Source of the DNA: Halopseudomonas yangmingensis
Lineage (GTDB): Bacteria > Pseudomonadota > Gammaproteobacteria > Pseudomonadales > Pseudomonadaceae
Assembly (NCBI RefSeq): GCF_900114825.1
Contig: NZ_FOUI01000002.1
Coordinates: forward strand, 62,001-126,000
DNA: 64,000 nt
Reading direction: 5' to 3'
The position numbers and the translations under genes were made by a program. The notes under the pieces are model-generated. The model ran no database searches and had not been told where the DNA came from. It saw nothing but the letters and a program-made list of their open reading frames with translations. Numbering within the stretch: the stretch's first letter is position 1; each line of letters starts with the position of its first letter. Positions 10,832 through 19,450 of this stretch are shown here, piece by piece.

Positions 10832-11932
10832 ATGGGATTCAATTGCGGTATTGTCGGACTGCCCAACGTCGGCAAATCGACCCTGTTCAACGCCCTGACC
10901 AAGGCCGGCATCGGTGCCGAAAACTTCCCGTTCTGCACCATCGAGCCGAACAGCGGCATTGTCCCCATGCCCGACCCGCGGCTGGATGCCCTGGCGGCGA
11001 TCGTCAAGCCGGAAAAGGTCATCCCCACCAGCATGGAGTTTGTCGACATCGCCGGACTGGTTGCTGGCGCCTCCAAGGGCGAAGGCCTGGGCAACAAGTT
11101 CCTGGCCAACATCCGCGAAACCGACGCCATCGCCCATGTGGTGCGCTGCTTCGAGGATGACAACGTGATCCACGTCTCCAACAGTGTCGACCCCAAGCGT
11201 GACATTGAAATCATCGATCTGGAACTGATCTTTGCCGACCTCGACAGCTGCGAGAAGCAGCTGCAGAAGGTCACCCGCAACGCCAAGGGCGGGGACAAGG
11301 AAGCCATCGCCCAGAAGGCCCTGCTGGAGCGGCTGATTCCGCATTTCAGCGAAGGCAAGCCGGCGCGCTCGCTGCTGAAAAGTCTCAGCCCTGAAGAACG
11401 CCTGCTGGCCAAGGGCTTCCACCTGCTGACCAGCAAGCCGGTGATGTACATCGCCAACGTCGCCGAGGATGGCTTCGAGAACAACCCGCACCTCGACGTT
11501 GTCCGCGCGATTGCTGAGGAAGAAGGCGCGCTGGTGGTGCCTGTGTGCAACAAGATCGAGGCGGAAATCGCCGAACTGGATGACGACGAGGAAAAGCTCA
11601 TGTTCCTCGAAAGCATGGGCATGGACGAGCCGGGCCTGAACCGGGTGATCCGCGCCGGCTACCAACTGCTCGACCTGCAGACCTACTTCACCGCCGGCGT
11701 AAAGGAAGTACGCGCCTGGACGGTCAAGGTTGGCGCTACCGCGCCGCAGGCAGCGGCAGTCATCCACACCGACTTCGAGAAGGGCTTTATCCGCGCCGAG
11801 GTGATCAGCTACGCCGACTTCATCCAGTACAACGGCGAAGCCGGTGCCAAGGAAGCCGGTAAGTGGCGTCTGGAGGGCAAGGAGTACATCGTCAAGGATG
11901 GCGACGTGATGCATTTCCGTTTTAACGTCTGA
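10832..11932 (+). CDS. ychF: Redox-regulated ATPase YchF (OBG family)
   Basis: Obg-family P-loop protein that prefers ATP. It has 366 residues, and G1 is [12 protein letters not shown]. The C-terminal TGS domain includes [21 protein letters not shown] (quoted in part). It ends the housekeeping block. A strong terminator and then the mobile element follow. Confidence 0.97.
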   Translation: MGFNCGIVGLPNVGKSTLFNALTKAGIGAENFPFCTIEPNSGIVPMPDPRLDALAAIVKPEKVIPTSMEFVDIAGLVAGASKGEGLGNKFLANIRETDAIAHVVRCFEDDNVIHVSNSVDPKRDIEIIDLELIFADLDSCEKQLQKVTRNAKGGDKEAIAQKALLERLIPHFSEGKPARSLLKSLSPEERLLAKGFHLLTSKPVMYIANVAEDGFENNPHLDVVRAIAEEEGALVVPVCNKIEAEIAELDDDEEKLMFLESMGMDEPGLNRVIRAGYQLLDLQTYFTAGVKEVRAWTVKVGATAPQAAAVIHTDFEKGFIRAEVISYADFIQYNGEAGAKEAGKWRLEGKEYIVKDGDVMHFRFNV

Positions 11933-11969
11933 ACAGAAACTTAGATCCTCTCGGATCTTAATGGACACT

Positions 11970-12006
11970 AAACCCCTTGAGGAATGCCGCCTCAAGGGGT
12001 TTTTCT
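11970..12006 (+). terminator. Rho-independent terminator after ychF
   Basis: 13-bp perfect stem AAACCCCTTGAGG / CCTCAAGGGGTTT with a 7-nt loop and a T-run. A smaller AGATCC/GGATCT hairpin sits just before it at 11943-11958. It marks the end of the chromosomal transcription unit next to the island. Confidence 0.9.
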
Positions 12007-12048
12007 TATCCAGCAGCGTCCATCAAACCTCTATGCGATCTACTGAAC

Positions 12049-12102
12049 AACCGGGTACGCTACCGGGTACAGCGAAAACGTACCCACCCCATTAACCGGG
12101 TA
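12049..12102 (+). repeat. Left-end AACCGGGTA repeats (probable integrase arm sites / attL region)
   Basis: AACCGGGTA at 12049-12057, TACCGGGTA at 12061-12069 (start-to-start spacing 12 bp) and AACCGGGTA at 12094-12102, all in the same direction. CGTACCC at 12079-12085 is an inverted copy of GGGTACG at 12053-12059. They lie immediately upstream of the integrase. Short repeats of this kind beside an integrase gene usually bind its N-terminal arm domain. The right end of the island carries the same pair. Confidence 0.6.
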
Positions 12103-12121
12103 CAGCTAGAAAGGAGCAGTC

Positions 12122-13390
12122 ATGCCGCTTACTGACACTGCGTGCCGTACCGCAAAGCCGAAGGAAAAGCCCTACAAAATGACTGACGGAAATGGGCTCT
12201 ACCTTGAGGTGAAGCCCAACGGGGTCAAGGCATGGCGCTATAGATTCGAGCTAAGCGACGCTGGTGCCAAGAAAGAAAGCGTGTTCGCCATCGGGGATTA
12301 CGTGATCGCTCCAAAGGGCGAAACGCCTGAGCAGACGGAGGACCGCCGCAAAGGGCGTCGATTTACTCTTTCGGAAGCCAGAGAAGAGCGCATCAAAGCA
12401 CGCTCACTGGTCGTACAAGGCATCAATCCAGCCCATCACCGCCAGCAAGAGCGAGTCAAACGCGACTACGAAAAGGCCATCACCTTTGAAGCGGTCGCGA
12501 AAGAGTGGTTGGCTCTGAAGGATTGGGAGGACATCACAAAATCCAGGCGACTCAGAATGCTGGAGCGAGTTGTCTTTCCAAAGATCGGCAGCCAGCCGAT
12601 CAAGGCCATCACCCCCGCCCACATTCTTGAGGTGCTCAAAGGAGCAGCCCAGGACAATGGGCCGTCCGTTGCCGCTGAGGCAAAGCGAACCATGACTGGC
12701 GTGTTCGAATTGGCGATCTCGACGCTGCGCGCCACCAGCGACCCTGTGCATCCGGTTCGCAAAGCGCTCCCAGCCAACAAGACGCAGCACAAGCGCCCAC
12801 TATCCACAGATGAAATTGGCCAGCTACTGCACGATGTCGAATCCCACGGCGGGCGCCACGAAACGCTCTGCGCGTTCCGCCTTATGTGGCTGACTCTGTG
12901 CCGCCCAAGCGAAGCAGTAGAAGCTCAATGGTCGGAATTCGACCTAGAAAAGGCGCTTTGGAAAATCCCTGCCGAGCGGATGAAAAAGCGCAAGGAGCAT
13001 ACGAATCCCCTGCCCCAGCAAGCGGTAGAAATGCTGCGAGGCCTTCATGCCATTACCGGAAAATACACCCATGTCTTTCCGCACCGAGACGTACGTACTC
13101 GGCCAATGGTTTCCGCATCATTTCGCCAGATGCTCAACGTCTTGGGCTGGGCCGGCAAGTACAGCCCGCATGCCACGCGCACGACAGGCAGTACCCGACT
13201 GAATGAAATGGGCTTCTCAGCTGACTGGATCGAAAGGCAGCTCGCCCACATCGAACCCAATGCAGTTCGCCGCACCTACAACCATGCTGAGTACCTAAGT
13301 GATCGGGCAGAAATGATGCAGAAATGGGCTGACATGCTGGATGCATGGAAGAAGGCAGCACTAGCTACATCGAATGCTGCCGCTCAATAA
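12122..13390 (+). CDS. P4-type tyrosine integrase
   Basis: 422-residue site-specific recombinase. The N-terminal arm-binding domain (DUF4102 type) starts LTDTACRTAKPKEKPYKMTD and contains DGNGLYLEVKPNGVKAWRY. A core-binding domain spans about residues 115-205 and the catalytic domain 225-400. All catalytic residues are in place: Arg261 in TLCRPSEA, His350 and Arg353 in SPHATRTTG, His376 in LAHIEPN, and nucleophile Tyr386 in RRTYNHAEY. AAAGGAG precedes the ATG. Such integrases commonly use tRNA 3' ends, but none lies at either border here, so the target is probably intergenic. It is intact and likely active. Confidence 0.95.
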   Translation: MPLTDTACRTAKPKEKPYKMTDGNGLYLEVKPNGVKAWRYRFELSDAGAKKESVFAIGDYVIAPKGETPEQTEDRRKGRRFTLSEAREERIKARSLVVQGINPAHHRQQERVKRDYEKAITFEAVAKEWLALKDWEDITKSRRLRMLERVVFPKIGSQPIKAITPAHILEVLKGAAQDNGPSVAAEAKRTMTGVFELAISTLRATSDPVHPVRKALPANKTQHKRPLSTDEIGQLLHDVESHGGRHETLCAFRLMWLTLCRPSEAVEAQWSEFDLEKALWKIPAERMKKRKEHTNPLPQQAVEMLRGLHAITGKYTHVFPHRDVRTRPMVSASFRQMLNVLGWAGKYSPHATRTTGSTRLNEMGFSADWIERQLAHIEPNAVRRTYNHAEYLSDRAEMMQKWADMLDAWKKAALATSNAAAQ

Positions 13391-13422
13391 TGACAGACGG
13401 AACAAGTACGTTTTAGACGACT

Positions 13423-13619
13423 GCTTCCGGCCGATTCTGTTGAAAAAGTCCCTCTACGATTTCTGCGTGCGAAAGTAGGCCGCTGACGTTGAAATCTGAA
13501 GCAGCTCCGCACCGAGTCTGCTTCAGAATTCGCGTAGCAACGCCAAAACCGTGCGTTTTTTGAACGATTGAAAGCGGCTCCAGCAAAGACCGCCTTTTTC
13601 AACAGAATCGGCCAGAAGC
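13423..13619. mobile_element. MITE-like element with 26-bp terminal inverted repeats
   Basis: About 197 bp bounded by near-perfect inverted repeats: GCTTCCGGCCGATTCTGTTG... at 13423-13448 and its complement at 13594-13619, with one mismatch over 26 bp. No transposase is encoded; the small open frame across it has no credible protein character. The ends (GGCCGATTCTGTTGAAAAA) resemble those of insertion sequences common in Pseudomonas, so this is probably a non-autonomous derivative moved by a related transposase. A clear target duplication was not found. The rest of the 13391-13900 gap shows nothing recognisable. Confidence 0.7.
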
Positions 13620-13900
13620 TGCCGTTCACGACAAAGCCCCAACTAGCACCATGTGAAAACTCATTTCGTCGCGGTACTCAAGCCTCCAGCAGCGATGCTT
13701 TTTAAAAGAGGTGAAAATCGCTGCTCTAACTAGCATACTCTGTATCTCATTCGCCCTGCGCTTGAAGACTGGTGTACCTAGTACGAATCTAAGTTGTTCA
13801 AGACGTCGCCCTCTAGCAGCTTCAGCGCGTCGCTTGGAAAAAACCAGTCCCCTTTTCTGAACAGTACGCTCAAATTTAGGTCGGATATTGGAGAGCCTGT

Positions 13901-14833
13901 ATGGACAGTTATTTCAAAAAGATGTTGAAGCCAGCAGTCTGGCTTTTGGGTAGTTTCTTTCTATGGTTGGGGGGCCTTTTATTAGTTATTTCATTCCCAT
14001 TGGCGATTGCATCTTTTTTCGTGGCTGATCTTTCTCTGCCACTATGGGAAAGCATCCTGAGTGGAGCTCTTGGTCTCGCGTTTGCGCTTCCTGGATGGTG
14101 GTTGGTTAAAAATTCGACCGCAGTCTCCGAGAAGCTTTGGAATAGCGCCGAGAGACAGCAAACCGCGGGTTTTCGGCGGCTAATGAAACTCGAGGAATCA
14201 ACCAAAATCGGAATGAAGAAGGCCTTAAATGCTCATTCTAATATGAAGTCAAAAGCTGCTAAGCAACAGCTTCTTCTTGAGGATATCGCTGCCCGAAGTA
14301 GCGGTCGCGACCTGAAGGTTGTTGTTCAAGGGGGCAGCGGCTGGGAGCAGCTTTCGGGTAAGTCGCTGGTGCTTAGCTTGGCCACGGACATCCTGTATCT
14401 CACCGATCTTGATGAGCTCCAGGAGTACTTGATTCCATATGACAGTATCACTGATCTCGGCATAAGCGGTCCTGGAACCCTCACGAAAGGAGGTGGAGCT
14501 ATGGGAGGTGGCTTTGGCGTTGAAGGTTTTCTGGCAGGTGCAGCGGCAGCTACCATAATCAACATGCTCACTACTCATACCACCACTAAAACCATTGTTA
14601 GAATTTCTAGCAACCGACAAGAGCTATTCTTGTTGTCTTCTACTAAAGATCCTGAAGAGATGCGGCAGTACTTGTCTCCAATATATACCCGCTTGCCCCC
14701 AGCTGATTCGAGACCCTATTTGACTGGTAAGAGTAATGTTGTACAAGAGTTGATAAACCTGAACGAGCTACGCCAGTCTGGAGTCATCAATGAAGATGAG
14801 TTTGCCGCATTGAAAGGCCGTCTGCTTCAATAG
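13901..14833 (+). CDS. Membrane protein with C-terminal SHOCT domain
   Basis: 310 residues. There are two transmembrane helices near residues 12-38 and 45-70. A cytoplasmic helical segment (about 80-135) is followed by a small beta-rich region (about 140-265) with a Gly/Ala-rich insert (GGGAMGGGFGVEGFLAGAAA). The end is a typical SHOCT module (LINLNELRQSGVINEDEFAALK). SHOCT domains are short oligomerisation or interaction modules. The gene stands alone on the island with AT-richer codons than the chromosome. Function is unknown; an envelope or stress role would be a guess. Confidence 0.75.
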   Translation: MDSYFKKMLKPAVWLLGSFFLWLGGLLLVISFPLAIASFFVADLSLPLWESILSGALGLAFALPGWWLVKNSTAVSEKLWNSAERQQTAGFRRLMKLEESTKIGMKKALNAHSNMKSKAAKQQLLLEDIAARSSGRDLKVVVQGGSGWEQLSGKSLVLSLATDILYLTDLDELQEYLIPYDSITDLGISGPGTLTKGGGAMGGGFGVEGFLAGAAAATIINMLTTHTTTKTIVRISSNRQELFLLSSTKDPEEMRQYLSPIYTRLPPADSRPYLTGKSNVVQELINLNELRQSGVINEDEFAALKGRLLQ

Positions 14834-14917
14834 ATTGCAGCCCTTTCGTTATCGAGAGCATTGGCAGGCTCTGATCTTTCACCGGAATTCCCCCCCGGCT
14901 CAATGATATTTCTCACG

Positions 14918-15094
14918 TTACGCCGCCCTTCGAGCGACCTCAACTAGCGGCAAGTAGTTCAGTGAGCTGTGCGGTCGAACTTGGCTGTAATTTTCCCTCC
15001 ATAAATCAATTTCCGCCCGGCCCTCATCCATCGTTCTGAACCAAGACCGATTTTTGACATTTGAATCGCTCCTAGCTTCGTAAAAAAATCCGAG
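14918..15094 (-). pseudogene. Fragment of an IS3-family transposase (OrfB C-terminus)
   Basis: Reading the minus strand from 15094 to the TAA at 14918 gives a run ending ...DLWRENYSQVRPHSSLNYLP followed by LVEVARRAA and stop. WR..YN..RPHSSL is the hallmark C-terminal end of IS3-group transposases. An in-frame stop lies just upstream (15095-15097), and neither the catalytic DDE region nor inverted ends are present. It is too short for the usual gene callers. It occupies most of the 14834-15243 gap. Confidence 0.8.
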
Positions 15095-15102
15095 CTAAAA
15101 GT

Positions 15103-15124
15103 GCAGACATGTTGTCATGTCTGC
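15103..15124. repeat. 22-bp inverted repeat (GCAGACATG / CATGTCTGC)
   Basis: Perfect 9-bp arms around a 4-nt TTGT centre, about 120 bp upstream of the gene at 15244 and next to the transposase fragment. No T-run follows, so a protein-binding operator or a leftover transposon end is more likely than a terminator. Confidence 0.4.
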
Positions 15125-15243
15125 TTCTGGCCGACTCCGGCCCGTTGCTCCATTTGATACGCGCCTGAAAGCCGGCCATTCGATTCAAAAAAATCTCACC
15201 CACACATTACTCCAATGACATCACCACCAAGAAGGTCCACCTC

Positions 15244-15573
15244 ATGTCATTGCAATGCCCTCGCTGTCGCTCACCCAAAGTCGCTTCCTTCCACCACGCC
15301 ATGAAAATAGCCGCTGCTGTCGGCACGGTCGGCGGTGCCGCTCGTGGCATCAGTGCTGCGCTGGCTGGCGGTCAAGCGGGGGCGGCTATTGGCGCTATTG
15401 CCGGCCCTGTCGGCATTACCGTCGGCTCAATCTCCGGGGCCATCCTCGGCGGACTGGCCGGCGGCGTCGGTGGCTGCGCCCTCGGCGCTCAGCTTGGCCA
15501 CAAGCTTGATCGCCACGTCCTGGCTAACAACCTTTGCCTGCTCTGCGGGCATCGCTTCAATCTGCCGACCTGA
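15244..15573 (+). CDS. Small zinc-ribbon / glycine-zipper membrane protein
   Basis: 109 residues. It begins CPRCRSPK and ends CLLCGH, so the two CxxC halves of a zinc ribbon are split. Between them is a long Gly/Ala-rich hydrophobic stretch (about residues 20-85, GGAARGISAALAGGQAGAAI and similar) typical of glycine-zipper membrane segments. The predicted topology brings both ends to the same side of the membrane. It starts the DUF932-YqaJ-RDF-RadC module. I know of no established function. Confidence 0.7.
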   Translation: MSLQCPRCRSPKVASFHHAMKIAAAVGTVGGAARGISAALAGGQAGAAIGAIAGPVGITVGSISGAILGGLAGGVGGCALGAQLGHKLDRHVLANNLCLLCGHRFNLPT

Positions 15574-15670
15574 TCAGGCGGCTCCACTCTCTTTCTTTTC
15601 TCTGACTCCCAGCCGGTGCTGCGCTCTGCGCAGCGCTTTATGCCGGCGCGCACCCAAAGGAATCGTTCTC

Positions 15671-16639
15671 ATGGCTCATCTCATCGAAACCATGGCTTAT
15701 GCCGGAGCTACCCCTTGGCACGGTCTGGGCAACAACCTGCCGCAAAAACAACCCATTGAGGTCTGGCAACGTGAAGCTGGAATGGACTGGCAAATCCTGG
15801 AAAGCCCCGTTCATTTCAAATCGGACGCCATCGGCCACCTCGGTACGATTCATTCCTTCCCTGAGCAGAAGGTGCTCTATCGCTCGGATACCAAAGCCCC
15901 GCTGTCAGTGGTCTCCAAGCGTTATCACACCGTGCAGCCACGCGAGGTACTGGAGTTTTACCGGGATCTAACCGAGGTCTCCGGCTATGAGCTGGAGACA
16001 GCCGGCGTGCTCAAGGGTGGGCGCAAGTTCTGGGCGCTTGCACGCACTGGGCAAGGCACGGCGATCAAGGGTAACGACCAGGTCAACGGCTACCTGCTAT
16101 TGGCTACGTCATGCGACGGCACCTTGGCCACCACCGCAACGCCGACCACTGTTCGCGTGGTGTGCAACAACACCCTGACCATCGCCCTGGACGGAACCAG
16201 CCGAGCCATCAAGGTGCCGCACAACACTCGCTTCGATCCGAATCTGGTGAAGAAGCAGCTCGGCATCGCCGTCTCGCAATGGGACGACTTCATGTACCGC
16301 ATGCGCCATCTGGCTGAGCGCAAGGTGCAGTGGCATGAGGCAATGGGCTTCTTTATGAACGTCATGTGCGAGGTCAGTCCGACCGGCCAGCTTCCTGAAC
16401 AGCTACCCAACGAACGCGCCCTGCGCAAGGTTCAGGAGCTGTACGAAGGCCGTGGCCGGGGCAGTCAGCTGGAATCGGCAAAGGGCACCGCCTGGGGCCT
16501 GCTGAATGCCGTGACCGAATACGTAGATCACGAACGGCGTGCACGCAGCACCGAGTACCGGCTTGATTCAGCCTGGTTCGGCCAAGGCGCACAGATCAAA
16601 CAACGCGCCCTGGATACCGCTCTTCAGCTCGCTGCCTAA
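15671..16639 (+). CDS. DUF932 phage/plasmid-like protein
   Basis: 322 residues from the ATG at 15671, where the family-typical N-terminus MAHLIETMAYAGATPWHGLG begins; the longer open frame from 15335 runs through the preceding gene. Recognisable DUF932 features are TPWHGLG, KRYHTVQPREVLEFY, LLATSCDGTLATTA and RVVCNNTL. DUF932 (TIGR03299-type) proteins are widespread on plasmids, integrative elements and phages, usually near recombination genes, but the biochemical role is not settled. A hairpin follows the stop and separates it from the YqaJ gene. Confidence 0.9.
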   Translation: MAHLIETMAYAGATPWHGLGNNLPQKQPIEVWQREAGMDWQILESPVHFKSDAIGHLGTIHSFPEQKVLYRSDTKAPLSVVSKRYHTVQPREVLEFYRDLTEVSGYELETAGVLKGGRKFWALARTGQGTAIKGNDQVNGYLLLATSCDGTLATTATPTTVRVVCNNTLTIALDGTSRAIKVPHNTRFDPNLVKKQLGIAVSQWDDFMYRMRHLAERKVQWHEAMGFFMNVMCEVSPTGQLPEQLPNERALRKVQELYEGRGRGSQLESAKGTAWGLLNAVTEYVDHERRARSTEYRLDSAWFGQGAQIKQRALDTALQLAA

Positions 16640-16665
16640 CCCCCGTCACCCCATCTCAACCGTAT

Positions 16666-16699
16666 CGCCCGGTCAGCTTCGCGCTGGCTGGGCGTTTTT
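16666..16699 (+). terminator. Hairpin plus T-run between DUF932 and YqaJ genes
   Basis: CGCCCGGTCAGC / GCTGGCTGGGCG stem (one G-T pair) with a TTCGC loop and five Ts, ending only 20 bases before the next ATG. It probably acts as a terminator or attenuator. Confidence 0.75.
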
Positions 16700-16719
16700 A
16701 TGTCTGCAAGGTGAACAGC

Positions 16720-17724
16720 ATGAAAGCAACCTCATTGAACCGCAGTACCAGCAAACCCCGTCCGGCTTTGCGTCTGATCAGCACCAAGGAATTGCCTCGC
16801 GAAGATTGGCTGGCAGTCCGCAAGCAAGGCATCGGCAGCTCCGATGCAGCCGCTGCCGTCGGCCTCAACCCCTACAAATCGCAACTGGAACTGTGGCTGG
16901 AAAAGACCGGGCGAGATACCGGATTGCCGAAGACCGATCCTGATGATGAGGACAGCCCGATGTACTGGGGCAACGTCCTAGAGCCCATCGTGGCCTGGCA
17001 TTACAGCAAGCGCACCAAGAACAAGGTCCGCCGAATCAATGCCGTGCTGCAGCACCCGGATCCAGAGCTGCCCTGGATGCTAGCCAATATCGACCGAGAA
17101 GTAATCGGTGCCGACGACGTGCAGATCCTCGAATGCAAGACAGCCGGCATAAACGGGGCACGCCTCTGGAAAGAGGGCGTGCCCGAATATGTACAGCTAC
17201 AGGTGATGCACCAGCTCGCCGTCACCGGGAAGCAGGCTGCTGATGTGGCGGTTGTGCTCGGAGGGCAGCATCTGGAGATCCATCGCATAGAGCGGGATGA
17301 GCAGATGATTGCTCGCCTGATCGAGCTCGAACGGCGCTTCTGGCAGTACGTGGAAACCGATACCCCACCCCCCGCCGACGGCACAGCTTCCGCCGAGACC
17401 GCCCTGCGCTGCCTTTTCCCAACGGATTCGGGCGAGACCGTGGATTTCAGCGGTCATGCTGGATTGTCAGCGGCCTACATTGAGCTCAAAGCACTGCGCC
17501 AAGCGATTGCCGATAAGGAAAAGCGTGAAGCCCAGCTCAAGCAGATGCTGCAACAGGCCATGGGCGAGGCCAGTCGGGCTGAGTTCACCAACGGGTACAT
17601 CAGCTGGCGTAAAGCCAAAGACAGCGTCGGCTTCGACGTGGCCCGGCTACTTCAGGAGAGACCGCACCTGAAAGCCAAATACTCGCTGGTTAAACCCGGC
17701 GCACGGCGCTTCCTGGTCGGCTGA
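16720..17724 (+). CDS. YqaJ-family viral recombinase / exonuclease
   Basis: 334 residues from the ATG at 16720, which has AAGGTG at the right spacing; an in-frame GTG at 16711 is the alternative. The YqaJ/lambda-exonuclease-like fold is recognisable from WLAVRKQGIGSSDAAAAVGL, then YWGNVLEPIVAWHY, the acidic LANIDREV and catalytic ECKTA (PD-D/ExK), and YVQLQVMHQLAVTG. A coiled-coil C-terminal tail follows (KEKREAQLKQMLQQAMG). This enzyme type resects double-stranded ends and works with a single-strand annealing protein; no obvious Bet/RecT partner is adjacent. Confidence 0.92.
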   Translation: MKATSLNRSTSKPRPALRLISTKELPREDWLAVRKQGIGSSDAAAAVGLNPYKSQLELWLEKTGRDTGLPKTDPDDEDSPMYWGNVLEPIVAWHYSKRTKNKVRRINAVLQHPDPELPWMLANIDREVIGADDVQILECKTAGINGARLWKEGVPEYVQLQVMHQLAVTGKQAADVAVVLGGQHLEIHRIERDEQMIARLIELERRFWQYVETDTPPPADGTASAETALRCLFPTDSGETVDFSGHAGLSAAYIELKALRQAIADKEKREAQLKQMLQQAMGEASRAEFTNGYISWRKAKDSVGFDVARLLQERPHLKAKYSLVKPGARRFLVG

Positions 17725-17755
17725 TTCCAACCTCATTTCATCACTCCCTCCCCTT

Positions 17756-17796
17756 GGCCAGCCCATGCAGTTCGCGCTGCGTGGCTGGCCTTTTTT
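17756..17796 (+). terminator. Hairpin plus T-run between YqaJ and RDF-like genes
   Basis: GGCCAGCC / GGCTGGCC arms with an 18-nt loop that can itself pair, followed by six Ts, just upstream of a CAGGAGA ribosome site. It repeats the layout of the 16666 hairpin. Confidence 0.8.
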
Positions 17797-17815
17797 CATT
17801 TCCAGGAGAGCAACC

Positions 17816-18715
17816 ATGCTCAAAGGTCTGGCTATCACCCCGCCTGTGCTCGGGCGGATTTCCATCGGCAAGGTCATCGAGAAAAACGGCAAGCGCCTGC
17901 CGGAAAAGGATGATCAGTTCACCATCACTTCCCAAGTACAGAGCCGCGACGGATGGCTGGTGCATCCGCTCAATGATGAGCTGCGCCAAGGCAAAGACAA
18001 GCTGCGCAGCATCCCAGTACGGCTGCTATTCAACGAGCCGGAACTGAATTTCCGCGCGGATTACACGCTGTTCGACCGGCAATCGGGTCGCCCTGTTTGC
18101 GTAGGCAATGGCGAGACCTGCAAGCGGGTTACCCAGGACGGCATGCAGTCTCTGCCCTGCCCTTCACCGGACGCCTGCCCAATGGCAAAAGGCGGTGCCT
18201 GCAAGCCCTATGGCCGACTGAACGTGATCATCGGCGATGAGGATCCGCTGGGCAGTTTTGTGTTTCGCACCACTGGCTTCAACAGCATCCGCACACTGGC
18301 GGCTCGCCTGCATTACTTCCAGGCCATATCGGGTAACCGCCTGGCCTGCCTGCCGCTGGAACTGCGTCTGCGTGGCAAGTCCACTCGCCAGAGCCACGGC
18401 ACACCGATCTTTTACACCGACCTGACGGCACGTAGCGGCATGGACATAACTGAGGCGCTGCGCTTGGCCAGCGAGCTCGATGAACAGCGGCAAGCGGCGG
18501 GCTTCGATCAGAACGCGCTAGACGAAGCGGCAAAGCGCGGTTTCGGCAACGGCGCCTTCGAGGACAGCGAGGAAGACGTCGGCGCCATCGTCGAGGAGTT
18601 CTTCCCCGCTGAAAGCAGCAGCGATGAGCACCGCTCTAGATCCACCACTCACCCCTCGGGCAAACCCAGCCTGGCTGAAAAGCTGGAAGCCCAGCACCAA
18701 TCCCTGAATGCCTGA
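17816..18715 (+). CDS. Cysteine-cluster protein, possible recombination directionality factor
   Basis: 299 residues from the ATG at 17816 behind CAGGAGAG. The N-terminal half ends in a metal-site-like cluster: CVGNGETCKRVTQDG, then LPCPSPDACPM, then GACKPYGRL. Next comes a region with LGSFVFRTTGFNSIRTLAARL. The C-terminus is acidic and low-complexity. Proteins of this kind are often labelled hydrolase or metal-binding protein. The spacing of cysteines before KPYGRL and the following strand pattern remind me of phiC31 Gp3-type recombination directionality factors. That is a resemblance noted by eye and not proven. Confidence 0.6.
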   Translation: MLKGLAITPPVLGRISIGKVIEKNGKRLPEKDDQFTITSQVQSRDGWLVHPLNDELRQGKDKLRSIPVRLLFNEPELNFRADYTLFDRQSGRPVCVGNGETCKRVTQDGMQSLPCPSPDACPMAKGGACKPYGRLNVIIGDEDPLGSFVFRTTGFNSIRTLAARLHYFQAISGNRLACLPLELRLRGKSTRQSHGTPIFYTDLTARSGMDITEALRLASELDEQRQAAGFDQNALDEAAKRGFGNGAFEDSEEDVGAIVEEFFPAESSSDEHRSRSTTHPSGKPSLAEKLEAQHQSLNA

Positions 18716-18740
18716 GCTGACCACCCTGCCAAAGGAGCTG

Positions 18741-19241
18741 ATGATGAGACTGCACAAAATCAAAGCCGGCGAGACCGCTGGCACTTACCTGATCGAATCA
18801 CCGGTCACCGAAGCCGACATCCTGCTGATTGCCAAACAGCTGGCCAGCTTGCGCCTACGCCGGGGACGACAACTGACCGCACCACGGGATGTATTCAGCC
18901 ACCTGCAGGCCTTGCTGGAGGCCTATGAATACGAGGTCTTCGCTCTGCTGATGCTGGACAGCAAGCACCGGGTCATTGCGTTCCACGAGCTGTTCAGGGG
19001 CACCTTGGATGGTGCAAGCGTCTACCCCAGGGAAGTCATCAAGATTGCCTTGGAGCACAACGCCGCCGCCATGATCCTGGTGCACAACCATCCCTCCGGC
19101 GATCCCGAGCCCAGCCAGGCGGATCGTACGCTGACCAACAAACTGAAGGAGGCCCTGGATCTGGTCGGAGTGCGGACGTTGGATCACATCATCGTGGGCC
19201 ATGAAGGCTGCGTGTCGCTGGCGGAACAGGGCTACCTGTAG
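18741..19241 (+). CDS. RadC-like JAB-domain protein
   Basis: 166 residues. I chose the ATG at 18741 because AAAGGAG precedes it; an upstream in-frame ATG at 18708 would overlap the previous gene. The JAMM metal site is complete: H115-N-H117-P-S-G-D-P-x-P-S-x-x-D128, with the preceding LFRGTLDGASVYPREV. Short stand-alone RadC-like proteins are common next to DUF932 on integrative elements. The N-terminal helix-hairpin-helix domain of full RadC is absent. Despite the name, a repair role is not established. Confidence 0.9.
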   Translation: MMRLHKIKAGETAGTYLIESPVTEADILLIAKQLASLRLRRGRQLTAPRDVFSHLQALLEAYEYEVFALLMLDSKHRVIAFHELFRGTLDGASVYPREVIKIALEHNAAAMILVHNHPSGDPEPSQADRTLTNKLKEALDLVGVRTLDHIIVGHEGCVSLAEQGYL

Positions 19242-19253
19242 GAGACGAACAAG

Positions 19254-19445
19254 ATGAAGCTACTGCTACGAACCTTCGTTGCCGTGTTCGTGTTTGCCGG
19301 CATCCTCGCGGGTTGTCTGGCGATGTTACTGCTGGTGATTCTGATGGTGCGTTTTCCGCCGCTGCTGATCGCGGTGGTGCTGGCGTGCTGGATCCTCAGC
19401 AGGCTGCTATCACCCAAGAAAATCCATCACCATGAACCCAAATAA
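19254..19445 (+). CDS. Small two-helix membrane protein
   Basis: 63 residues with two hydrophobic segments (about residues 4-32 and 34-50) and a basic tail ending KKIHHHEPK. A good GGAGA ribosome site precedes the ATG, and it lies 12 bp after the RadC-like gene, so it is likely co-transcribed. Function unknown. Confidence 0.6.
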   Translation: MKLLLRTFVAVFVFAGILAGCLAMLLLVILMVRFPPLLIAVVLACWILSRLLSPKKIHHHEPK

Positions 19446-19450
19446 AAACA

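Noticed and set aside
13384-13629. 81-codon minus-strand open frame
   Set aside because: It spans the miniature inverted-repeat element, including both ends; such frames are typical artefacts of these repeats.
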